Virus record (IMG/VR): IMGVR_UViG_3300046804_006063
Location: 1 to 28,733 of that record
Reading direction: 5' to 3' (one strand)
From: a virus
DNA: 28,733 nucleotides
The notes beneath the pieces were generated by a model, which saw only the letters and a list, made by a program, of their open reading frames with translations, was not told the origin of the DNA and ran no database searches. The position numbers and the translations under genes were made by a program. Below are positions 1 through 6,608 of this stretch, piece by piece (position 1 is the first letter of the stretch; the number at the start of each line of letters is the position of its first letter).

Positions 1-1734
1 CCGACGAGCACCTGTCCATTCGGTGCCTTCTTCCATGTCGGCTTCTGCTAGATCAGCCGATGATTTTCTGGATCCATGTTTCACAATGTCTTCCAGATTA
101 TCAATGAGTTGGGCTTGGATTTCTTCATGGTCATCATCAGGGTGATAATGATAATCAACCACTATGTCATCTATCATTGATTGTAACTGTGGGAACCTGT
201 CCAGCAAATCAGATAAAGATTCACCACGTTGATGTAGATCAATAACTCTCTGAGCTAATTGAGTATCATCGTAGGAGATTCGTTTATTTCCAGCTTCGTA
301 CATTTCCTGACCTGGCTTCATGACATCAGTCATCAGATCGTCAGCTCGATCACCGCCCAGACCTTCTGATACTGGTTTGACGTCGCTCACAATTTCCGAT
401 CCAGTGGCATCGGCCATGTGATAGGCTTGAATTTCTGCACTGCCCTGTGACACTGCTGAGATAGTCTTGGTCACCGTTTTGCCGTTCTTTTGAAAACTCA
501 CTTCAAACTGTTGCATCTGTCCTTCCTTCACAGTAACACTGGTGCCTGGAGGTAACTTGGATGCTCCACCAGATCCCATGAGTTTAGCCACCTGAGCTGC
601 GCCTTGTTTATCATCCTTGTCCAATTCAATAGCCACAGTGCCTTTGGGAGTGAGCTGCACATTGGTCTTGGGCTCGTTGGGTTTTTCTGGTTGCTGCCCC
701 ATCAGCTTCTGCACAGCCTGCACCTTGGGATTGGCAGCCGCGTCCACTTCGTTCACAACACTGTCAGTCCACTGGGCAAATTCATCAAATTCTTTCAAAT
801 TACTCATCTGATATGCTCTCCATACATAGGGTAAACTGTGATCCAGTTGTTCATCATACTGATTGCGAACAAAGTGATTTTTTACCTCTGGGTTATATTC
901 AATTTGGGTTTGCTCTGCGATGGCTGGTGAGTATCGGCTATAACCCTTGACACCACTCAGCCCGTTGAGCATCTTCTTGACTTCAGCCAGTCTGAGACGG
1001 GCACTCTCGATCATACCCACTGCTGTGACATCTTCATACTGTTTGCTGTGGGTGCGACGCAAAAACTTACTGAGTGATACCGCTTCAGTGACAGCATTGC
1101 TGATACCCGATCCAGTGGCATCATAGGGATTGCCGCCCTGGGCCACGTGTCTGGCCATGGCTCTGGCTCCACGCAAGCTGGTAAACGGCATCAGAAATTT
1201 TTCGCCCTGGGCATTTTCCACATAGATCCGGTGTATTCGTCGAGTTCTGGCCCCACGTACATCATCATTGATAACATCAGTGTGTTTCAGGATGATTTTG
1301 ACGTCTTCCAGTGTCTGCACACTGGTTTTCACTGTGCCTGTCAGAGCGCTGAACTTGCTTTCCTGCACTGTGCGTTTGCCGGGTTCAGTTTCCACGTTGG
1401 TGACCTGGAATCCCAGCATGCGACCACGAGCCCATTCCTTTAGCTCAGCCAGAAACTTTGAAAAATCAGTGTTGAGCTGGTTGGCCATGTCCTGGTCGTA
1501 CTCCACTGTGACTTTGCTGACCACGTCAGCATCCAGTTTGCGCTCGTTGTCAGTCAGGCTGACTTTGACGTTTTCACTGGTGCCTTGGTCATCGTGATAT
1601 TCAAAAACAAAAGTGGTGACTTCATCATAGTCAGATGTTTCCTCACCGTCGGCATTCAGCATGTCCACTGGATGAAATTTCACATTCAACCATTCATATA
1701 ATTCTTCGCTGTGATTTTTCTTCTGTTTAGGCAT
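1..1734 (-). CDS. large phage structural protein, C-terminus beyond window
   Basis: The minus-strand frame is open from ATG at 1734 to the window edge (578 codons, no stop), so the 3' end is missing. I recognise no catalytic domain. The N-terminal ~200 residues look like a virion protein common in uncultured T4-like phages, including the segment ENAQGEKFLMPFTSLRGAR followed by AMARHVAQGGNPYD. A second segment near residue 300 (NLKEFDEFAQWTDSVV) is also typical of those proteins. The last 100 visible residues are acidic and His-rich (YHYHPDDDHEE). The gene follows terminase with an 11-base gap. A late-promoter-like box (AATAAATA) overlaps the terminase stop, with no Shine-Dalgarno. A structural role is inferred from resemblance and position; it is not the portal as far as I can tell. 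Coding is certain, function is not. Confidence 0.85.
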   Translation of the reverse strand, partial: MPKQKKNHSEELYEWLNVKFHPVDMLNADGEETSDYDEVTTFVFEYHDDQGTSENVKVSLTDNERKLDADVVSKVTVEYDQDMANQLNTDFSKFLAELKEWARGRMLGFQVTNVETEPGKRTVQESKFSALTGTVKTSVQTLEDVKIILKHTDVINDDVRGARTRRIHRIYVENAQGEKFLMPFTSLRGARAMARHVAQGGNPYDATGSGISNAVTEAVSLSKFLRRTHSKQYEDVTAVGMIESARLRLAEVKKMLNGLSGVKGYSRYSPAIAEQTQIEYNPEVKNHFVRNQYDEQLDHSLPYVWRAYQMSNLKEFDEFAQWTDSVVNEVDAAANPKVQAVQKLMGQQPEKPNEPKTNVQLTPKGTVAIELDKDDKQGAAQVAKLMGSGGASKLPPGTSVTVKEGQMQQFEVSFQKNGKTVTKTISAVSQGSAEIQAYHMADATGSEIVSDVKPVSEGLGGDRADDLMTDVMKPGQEMYEAGNKRISYDDTQLAQRVIDLHQRGESLSDLLDRFPQLQSMIDDIVVDYHYHPDDDHEEIQAQLIDNLEDIVKHGSRKSSADLAEADMEEGTEWTGARR

Positions 1735-1745
1735 ATGATTATTTA

Positions 1746-3308
1746 TTAGAACACTGCAATAAATGGCATGGGTTCGATGAATTCATCCTGCCGATCTGAT
1801 ATCTGTTGTTCCAGTTCTGGATGATAATTTTTCAGCACCTGGCTCATGCGTACCACCAGCATCAGCGCCATGACCAAATCGTCAGTCTCACCATATTTAG
1901 CTGCAAAACTGACTCCGCTGCTGATGAATGTTTTGAGTTCGCTCACCAGATTCTTACTGATTATGGTGATTTTGTCGTTTTCAACCAGGCTTTTGAGCTT
2001 GGCACAAGCTGCCAGTTTGGATTTGGGCGTGGTGGTAAAACCTTTGCGGTATCGGCGTGTCTGACCTGCTCTGGCTGGTTCGCTCAGGAACACTCCGTCA
2101 ATGTTCTCCTCACCGATTTCACTGATGCTGACCAGGGCAGCTTCCCCCAGGGTATTGTTTTCCACACTGTAATAGACGTTGTTGACACCTGCTGAATCAC
2201 TGCACCTTTTGACCATTTCTTTCAGCACCTGAATCTGCTTTTGTACCGGTGTGCGATTGTGTTGCCATTCGGCCACCTGAATCATAGTGGGCACTTCAAA
2301 AACTTCAATAGCAGCCATATCGCCGCCGGTGCCCAAGCTGGGGTCCAGTGCCACCAGATACAATCGATCTTTCTGTGGTTTGCGATACCAACGCACTTGC
2401 CCCTGAAGCTCTGCAGGATCCTGACCCTGCATTTCCAGCAACTTCATGCTGTTGATCAGGGTCTCATCAGCCACCACAAAGCTGCATTCATGTTCACGTT
2501 TGAATCGCTCTTCGCCAATACGAGCCATTTCGTCCTGTTTCCACCGTTCATCACGATCTGGGTGTTCATGCCAATAACTGCGATAGGCTTTGAACCCGTT
2601 GATGCCCAGTGGAGTGGGGTTGCCCCATTCATCAGTGCATCGGTTGGCTTGCTTCCAGATCTGAGCAAATTGATCCTCGTCACTGCTGGGCGTGCTGGTG
2701 ATCAGAGCCTTACCACCGGTGCTCAGTGTGGGTGAAATGGAAACCCAGAATTCTCTGGCAATACTGGGTCTGACGAATGCAAATTCGTCCAGGTAAAGCA
2801 GTGTGATACTCATACCTCTGCCGGTGGTTTCTGTGGTGGTTTGTGCCACAATGCGACTGCCATTCTCAAATTCTATACTGCCTTTGTTGTAGCTGACCAC
2901 ACCGGCTCTGATGAAGTCAGGTGTGGATTCATAAGCATATCTGATACGTTGCATGATTTCCTGAGCGCCAGTGTATTTGTGAGCAGCAATCAGGATGGTG
3001 CTATCAGGCACAAACATAGCATACCATAACAGATATCCAGCAGCAGTGGTGCTCTTGCCAGTCTGACGGGGAAGTAGGGCAATGGAGAATCGGTAGTTGT
3101 GGTAGACTTCCAGCAGTCTGATCTGATATTCAAAAGGCTGATACTGGATTTTTCCCCGGGTAGGGTGCTGAATATAAAAGTAGTTGCTCATGAAGTGCAT
3201 GGGTCCTGACACTGGGTCCATGCACTGAGCCAGTTCTGAAATCTGATGTTGAGTCCAGCTCTGGGCCTGATGTGGTTTTTTGATTAGATTGTAGTCCTGA
3301 TTGGCCAT
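1746..3308 (-). CDS. terL: terminase large subunit (T4 gp17-like ATPase and nuclease)
   Basis: This is the DNA-packaging motor, which pumps DNA into the prohead at the portal and cuts the concatemer. The 520 residues carry the full set of motifs. Walker A is RQTGKST (81-87), Walker B is LLYLDEF (170-176) with catalytic E175, and the coupling motif is TSTPSS (204-209). The C-terminal RNase H-like nuclease has D322 in LDPSLGTGGD, E383 in SVENN and D476/D477 in GETDDLVMAL. The length is somewhat below the ~600 of T4. The ATG at 3308 is preceded by a late-promoter box (TGTAAATA) ending six bases upstream and no Shine-Dalgarno, so the mRNA would have almost no leader. It is divergent from the HNH gene. 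Unlike T4, it is separated from the small terminase by about 7.6 kb. Confidence 0.96.
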   Translation of the reverse strand: MANQDYNLIKKPHQAQSWTQHQISELAQCMDPVSGPMHFMSNYFYIQHPTRGKIQYQPFEYQIRLLEVYHNYRFSIALLPRQTGKSTTAAGYLLWYAMFVPDSTILIAAHKYTGAQEIMQRIRYAYESTPDFIRAGVVSYNKGSIEFENGSRIVAQTTTETTGRGMSITLLYLDEFAFVRPSIAREFWVSISPTLSTGGKALITSTPSSDEDQFAQIWKQANRCTDEWGNPTPLGINGFKAYRSYWHEHPDRDERWKQDEMARIGEERFKREHECSFVVADETLINSMKLLEMQGQDPAELQGQVRWYRKPQKDRLYLVALDPSLGTGGDMAAIEVFEVPTMIQVAEWQHNRTPVQKQIQVLKEMVKRCSDSAGVNNVYYSVENNTLGEAALVSISEIGEENIDGVFLSEPARAGQTRRYRKGFTTTPKSKLAACAKLKSLVENDKITIISKNLVSELKTFISSGVSFAAKYGETDDLVMALMLVVRMSQVLKNYHPELEQQISDRQDEFIEPMPFIAVF

Positions 3309-3314
3309 GTTGAA

Positions 3315-3322
3315 TATTTACA
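3315..3322 (-). promoter_or_regulatory. T4 late-type promoter box for terminase
   Basis: TGTAAATA, a 6/8 match to the T4 late box TATAAATA. It is followed by six bases (TTCAAC) and the terminase ATG. The predicted start is position 3309, one base before the start codon. It is paired back to back with the HNH box. Confidence 0.6.
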
Positions 3323-3342
3323 CCAGAATGATCAGATGCTAT

Positions 3343-3350
3343 ACTAAATA
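3343..3350 (+). promoter_or_regulatory. T4 late-type promoter box for HNH gene
   Basis: ACTAAATA, a 6/8 match to TATAAATA. The predicted start is near 3356, which gives a leader of about nine bases (GGTGCTCCC) before ATG 3365. There is no convincing Shine-Dalgarno. Confidence 0.55.
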
Positions 3351-3364
3351 AAGCAGGTGCTCCC

Positions 3365-3916
3365 ATGAGCGATACTCTAATTCTAACACCCGATTATCAA
3401 CCAGCAGATTTTCTACCACTCAGTGTGGTAGACTGGCAAACTTGTATCAGATTGATGTGCTTGGATAAAATCAAGCCTGTGCATCTGTATGAAAATCGTT
3501 GGATCAACAGCCCCAAGCTGAAAATTCAATTGCCCAGTGTGGCTGTGACCAGCGACCATTTCAATTTCCGCAAGGGTCGGGTCAGATACAGTCGTCATCT
3601 GATGTATGTCAGAGACTTATTCACCTGCCAGTACTGCGGAGAAATTTTCACTGCCAGAGAGCTCAGTATTGACCACGTGGTGCCACGCTGTGAAGGTGGT
3701 AAGACCAGCTGGGAAAACTGTGTGACCAGTTGCCGTGACTGCAATCTCAGAAAGGGTCACAAGAAGTGGAGACCCATCAACGCTCCGTTCAAACCAGACT
3801 ATTATGCTCTGGCTGCTCGCAGACTGGAATTACCCATACAGGTGGGTCATGAAAGCTGGCTGCCCTATCTGCAAGTGGGCGGCAGAATGGCACAGCGAGT
3901 TCAGATTCGAGCTTGA
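3365..3916 (+). CDS. HNH endonuclease
   Basis: A 183-residue protein with a complete HNH nuclease core: C88-x2-C91, then DH at 103-104 in SIDHVVPRCEGG, N118 in SWEN, and C123-x2-C126-N127 followed by RKG. The paired CxxC motifs form the structural zinc site, and H104 with N118 are the metal and catalytic positions. The N-terminal 80 residues (PDYQPADFLPLSVVDW, then MCLDKIKPVHLY) match the stand-alone HNH family found widely in phages and bacteria. It is transcribed divergently from terminase. HNH enzymes next to terminase often assist packaging cleavage in other phages, but it could equally be a free-standing homing endonuclease. A hairpin terminator lies 62 bases after the stop, inside the convergent gene. 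Confidence 0.93.
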   Translation: MSDTLILTPDYQPADFLPLSVVDWQTCIRLMCLDKIKPVHLYENRWINSPKLKIQLPSVAVTSDHFNFRKGRVRYSRHLMYVRDLFTCQYCGEIFTARELSIDHVVPRCEGGKTSWENCVTSCRDCNLRKGHKKWRPINAPFKPDYYALAARRLELPIQVGHESWLPYLQVGGRMAQRVQIRA

Positions 3917-3918
3917 GG

Positions 3919-4368
3919 TTATTTGCCTTTTTTGCGCCTGCCTGCACAATGAGCTCGTTGGCTGAACCCCTGGGGTCGGGAGCAATTGATACTACGTTTG
4001 TATCGGTTGCTCCATTTTTCTGTGAGCGACTGAATTACATCACTGGCCCGATAGGCCAGGGTCTCAGCTAGTGGTTCGTCAACGTCAGTGAGCTCCAGAC
4101 CCAGTTTTTGCAACAACGGAACCAGTTTGTGTTCCTCTTCTTCACTACCAAATACAATCACCGTTTGTGGCGGGCCCTGCCCAAAATCTTTGCGTTTGAC
4201 ATTCTTTAGGTTGCTGATTGCCTGCCCCACTTTATACCAGTCATATACGTCGCTGACTTTGACTCTGGTGGTGCCAGCAGGCATGGGAATCAGATTGCCA
4301 GTGTAGTGTATTTCTTTGGGTGCTCCTGGAGCGTCTTCGTCTTCAATCAAAAAATCTCGGGCTCTCAT
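3919..4368 (-). CDS. putative capsid-targeted protein (149 aa)
   Basis: The N-terminus MRARDFLIE|D fits the short leader-plus-cut-site pattern shared by its neighbours and resembles the T4 capsid targeting sequence cleaved by prohead protease. The central part has an alternating strand/helix look (PPQTVIVFGSEEEEHKLVP, then LLQKLGLELTDVDEP). The C-terminal ~30 residues are strongly basic and end in RRKKGK, which would suit DNA contact. The ATG overlaps the upstream gene's stop by four bases (ATGA), and AGGA lies about 10 bases upstream. The last codons double as the plus-strand terminator of the convergent HNH gene. No enzyme motif is recognised. The internal head location is inferred. Confidence 0.75.
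   Translation of the reverse strand: MRARDFLIEDEDAPGAPKEIHYTGNLIPMPAGTTRVKVSDVYDWYKVGQAISNLKNVKRKDFGQGPPQTVIVFGSEEEEHKLVPLLQKLGLELTDVDEPLAETLAYRASDVIQSLTEKWSNRYKRSINCSRPQGFSQRAHCAGRRKKGK
3979..4020 (+). terminator. rho-independent terminator of the HNH gene
   Basis: A 14-bp stem, GGAGCAATTGATAC pairing with GTATCGGTTGCTCC around a 7-base loop, is followed by ATTTTTC. Two pairs are G-U wobbles that exist only in the plus-strand RNA, so the hairpin favours that direction. It sits inside the 3' coding part of the convergent 149-aa gene. Confidence 0.8.
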
Positions 4369-4724
4369 CGTTTTTTCCTGGGATGGGCTTTGCTGTTGAA
4401 TGGACTCACACGGTGTGTGTCGTCAGGCTCTGCACTTTTACCCCTGGTCAGATTCTTTATGGATCCAAACCCACCAGCTTTACAGGCATGTTTGATGATG
4501 TTTTCATCAGCATCACTATAGGGAATAAAAAACGGCGTGGTTCCACTAGCACCATGACTAGGCACATTGGGTGGCTCGGGACTGGTGGCCATGTGTAAAC
4601 CAAAACGATACAACCCATAACCCTGATCCACACGTGGCAACATTTTGGCGTTGGGTATTACGCTGTCGTGATCTTTATGTATTTTACCTCGTCGTTTAGC
4701 TTCAAACAGTTCAAAAATTTTCAT
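4365..4724 (-). CDS. putative capsid-targeted protein (119 aa)
   Basis: A small basic protein starting MKIFELFE|A, where L-F-E|A fits the T4 gp21 prohead-protease consensus (I/L)xE|(A/G/S). The rest begins KRRGKIHKDHDSVIPNAKM and ends EPDDTHRVSPFNSKAHPRKK. That style of tail is familiar from short hypothetical virion-associated proteins of uncultured T4-like phages. A late-type box AATAAATA (4745-4752) overlaps the stop codon of the preceding gene and would give a 15-nt leader. The gene overlaps the following 149-aa gene by four bases. No domain is recognised. An internal head protein is the best guess from the leader and neighbours. Confidence 0.75.
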   Translation of the reverse strand: MKIFELFEAKRRGKIHKDHDSVIPNAKMLPRVDQGYGLYRFGLHMATSPEPPNVPSHGASGTTPFFIPYSDADENIIKHACKAGGFGSIKNLTRGKSAEPDDTHRVSPFNSKAHPRKKR

Positions 4725-4744
4725 TGTGTTATTCCAGTACCAAC

Positions 4745-4752
4745 TATTTATT
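4745..4752 (-). promoter_or_regulatory. T4 late-type promoter box upstream of the 119-aa gene
   Basis: AATAAATA, a 7/8 match, overlapping the stop codon of the ADP-ribosyltransferase-like gene. The predicted start is about 4739. Confidence 0.5.
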
Positions 4753-5431
4753 CCGCATACTGTGGAACCAGTATGTCAGTATTCAACACTATGATTTCAG
4801 GTTGATCACCAGTTAGATTAGTCAAACTATCATATCCCATTTTGCGAAAAATACTGTTGACGTCTTTATCAAAATATCTAAGCAACAGATGAACATGACT
4901 TCCGGATGAGTTACCATTGAACATATATTTCTTGATATCTTTGGGCATGGGCTGTCCTGTGATGTTCATTACTTGATCCACCAGCTCTTGTTTTTGTTCT
5001 GGGGTATAGGTTTGAGTTAGATCAAAAGTGTTATGTGGTTTCAAACGATAAGTTTTGATGTGTGGACCCACACCTTTTTGAGCGCCATAGAATTTACTGC
5101 GGCTGGCGCTTCTGGATTGTGCATAACGGTCAGCCACAGCGGGGTCTGGAGTTAGATAGAATCCCAATCCTCTGTTGCCCATGCGAGTTAGATACTGAGC
5201 TCCCCGTGTACTGGGTTTATCAAAATCTCTACTAGTCCCATGATAGTAAACTTGATCGGATGAAAACTTCTCCTCACCCAAATGCTTAAAATATTGAACT
5301 TGCCGTTCACGTTTTTCTGCACCAGATCTGCTGGAGTAACAACCCAGATTACGATTGCTCTTTTTGCTCAGGAGACAATATTTGGAGCCTCGTTTCACTA
5401 TGTGTTCAGGTAGGAAGTCCGAGGCTCGCAT
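4748..5431 (-). CDS. putative packaged ADP-ribosyltransferase
   Basis: The 227 residues begin MRASDFLPE, matching the capsid-targeting-like leader of the neighbours. The segment at ~14-46 (SKYCLLSKKSNRNLGCYSS, then AEKRERQVQYF) is a short basic motif seen in other phage virion proteins. From residue 61 the sequence fits an H-Y-E class ADP-ribosyltransferase fold: VYYHGT with H64, GLGFYLTPDPAVADRYA with Y92, and PEIIVLNTDILV with E212 near the end. Such enzymes bind NAD through the His and Tyr and transfer ADP-ribose to a target. This resembles ART-PolyVal-type domains more than T4 Alt in sequence, but the combination of capsid leader and ART is that of Alt, which is injected with the DNA and modifies host proteins. 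The ATG follows the 29-codon gene after two bases. Activity and target are inferred. Confidence 0.72.
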   Translation of the reverse strand: MRASDFLPEHIVKRGSKYCLLSKKSNRNLGCYSSRSGAEKRERQVQYFKHLGEEKFSSDQVYYHGTSRDFDKPSTRGAQYLTRMGNRGLGFYLTPDPAVADRYAQSRSASRSKFYGAQKGVGPHIKTYRLKPHNTFDLTQTYTPEQKQELVDQVMNITGQPMPKDIKKYMFNGNSSGSHVHLLLRYFDKDVNSIFRKMGYDSLTNLTGDQPEIIVLNTDILVPQYAE

Positions 5432-5433
5432 AG

Positions 5434-5523
5434 TTATTCACCCTTAAACAGTTCAGCGTTTTCTTTTACAATCTTGCTGACCGGCTTTGAGCTCCACGTT
5501 GATAAAAATTTTTCGTCTAACAT
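5434..5523 (-). CDS. 29-residue small protein
   Basis: An ORF of 29 codons, starting MLDEKFLSTWSSKPVSKIV and ending LFKGE. It is preceded by a 7/8 late box (GATAAATA, 5529-5536) with the exact five-base spacing to ATG seen at other strongly supported starts in this window. It ends two bases before the ADP-ribosyltransferase-like gene. It may be a real leaderless gene or the first cistron used to initiate that operon. No function is recognised. The AT-rich, Lys/Glu-rich composition is compatible with coding but cannot prove it. Confidence 0.55.
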   Translation of the reverse strand: MLDEKFLSTWSSKPVSKIVKENAELFKGE

Positions 5524-5528
5524 GTTTT

Positions 5529-5536
5529 TATTTATC
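5529..5536 (-). promoter_or_regulatory. T4 late-type promoter box before the 29-codon gene
   Basis: GATAAATA, a 7/8 match to TATAAATA, followed by AAAAC and ATG. The predicted transcription start coincides with the A of the ATG at 5523. Confidence 0.6.
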
Positions 5537-5542
5537 CAAATG

Positions 5543-5550
5543 CATAAATA
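5543..5550 (+). promoter_or_regulatory. T4 late-type promoter box for the GIY-YIG endonuclease
   Basis: CATAAATA, a 7/8 match. The predicted start is about 5556, giving an ~81-nt leader that opens with a strong stem-loop three bases in. It is back to back with the 5529-5536 box. Confidence 0.6.
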
Positions 5551-5558
5551 TCATGGGT

Positions 5559-5586
5559 GGCGAAAACTGCTGTAACAGTGTTCGCC
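5559..5586 (+). other. stem-loop at the 5' end of the homing endonuclease leader
   Basis: GGCGAAAACTG pairs with CAGTGTTCGCC (one A/G mismatch) around the loop CTGTAA. It begins about three bases after the predicted late start. It is not followed by a U-tract and does not cover the Shine-Dalgarno GAGGA near 5625, so mRNA protection is more likely than termination. T4 homing endonuclease genes also often carry leader hairpins. Confidence 0.6.
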
Positions 5587-5636
5587 CGCTGACGGATAAC
5601 TATCAGCAACCCGATTTTATTTATCGAGGATAACCA

Positions 5637-6608
5637 ATGTCTATTAGAACACCCTACACCTACTATCTCTCCCACATCCCCACTGGCCTAAAATATTACG
5701 GAGCCAAATGGGGAGCCAATGCTGACCCTAACACATTTTGGAAAACCTATTTCACCAGTAGCCCCACTATAAAAAAGATGATTGAACTGTACGGATCAGA
5801 TAGTTTTGTGCCTAAAATTCGCAAAATCTTCACTACAGGCACAGAACAAGAAAACATCGAACAATGTATTATGTGGGAGACAAAAGTAATCAGAAAAATT
5901 GTAGGTCACCCAAATTGGGTTAATAGATTCACCGCTAAATGCTCTCACGAAGTTCAGAAAAAAATTGGCAGAAAAAGAATAGCACAAGAAAGACAAATTC
6001 ACGGAGAAGAAGGATTTAGATTGCTACAACAGCAAAGAGGTGTGTTAGCAGGTCAAGAAGCTCTTTCTAGAGACGCTAAATGGTGGGAGAAATTTCATTC
6101 TAAAGGTGGGCAAAAAAATCAAGAAAAACGAGCAAAATTAAAAGATGAATTAGGCGTTGATCCATATCTAACGCCGCAAGGTCGAGCCGCTATGGCAAAA
6201 TCTTGTCAAGAAACATTTAAAAACACTGTTGAGTTATGGCATCCAGATTCTACCGTCACTAACAAAAGTCAGTCCGGCTATATTAACGGCCATTGTATTC
6301 GTTGCAAAGTTAACAGTAATAGATATTATGACTTATTGAATCAAGGCTATATCACAATTAGCGAACACATGAAAAAATTCAACAAAATGTCTAAAAAAGA
6401 TTATCAAAATTTATCACCAGAAGATAAGCTCAAAAGAAAACAGCGTGGTTGGGATAAAATGAGAAAAATCACAGCCCAACAACTTGAAAAAATCATTGAA
6501 CTTAAAAAGTTAAACAAATCTTGGAAAGAAATTTCTCAAGAAGTTGGGCTTGCGGATTGGTACTGTCTTAGACATTGGAAAAAGTCTTCTACTCTTCCTT
6601 GTTCTTGA
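5637..6608 (+). CDS. GIY-YIG homing endonuclease
   Basis: A 323-residue free-standing homing endonuclease. The N-terminal nuclease module has YTYYLSHIPTG (7-17) and KYYGAKWG (19-26) in place of GIY and YIG, then R62 in KIRKIF and E81 in IMWETKVI as the likely catalytic Arg and Glu. The middle is basic linker. A small module around residues 205-245 holds HCIRCKVN and may bind metal. The C-terminus (ITAQQLEKIIELKKLNKSW, then KEISQEVGL) looks like a helix-turn-helix for DNA recognition. The Shine-Dalgarno is GAGGA ahead of ATG. The gene is very AT-rich (27% GC in 6361-6420) compared with its neighbours, opposite in strand to the block it interrupts, and overlaps the convergent gene's 3' end by 20 bases. 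All this fits a mobile insertion. Confidence 0.87.
   Translation: MSIRTPYTYYLSHIPTGLKYYGAKWGANADPNTFWKTYFTSSPTIKKMIELYGSDSFVPKIRKIFTTGTEQENIEQCIMWETKVIRKIVGHPNWVNRFTAKCSHEVQKKIGRKRIAQERQIHGEEGFRLLQQQRGVLAGQEALSRDAKWWEKFHSKGGQKNQEKRAKLKDELGVDPYLTPQGRAAMAKSCQETFKNTVELWHPDSTVTNKSQSGYINGHCIRCKVNSNRYYDLLNQGYITISEHMKKFNKMSKKDYQNLSPEDKLKRKQRGWDKMRKITAQQLEKIIELKKLNKSWKEISQEVGLADWYCLRHWKKSSTLPCS

Noticed and set aside
1806-2735. Long plus-strand ORFs opposite terminase
   Set aside because: Antisense shadows of a gene with complete catalytic motifs; no box, Shine-Dalgarno or recognisable domain.
5553-5633. Plus-strand 26-codon ORF (starting MGGENCCNSV) before the GIY-YIG gene
   Set aside because: The late box predicts transcription starting at 5556, after its ATG, and the ORF consists largely of the leader stem-loop. 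There is no Shine-Dalgarno.
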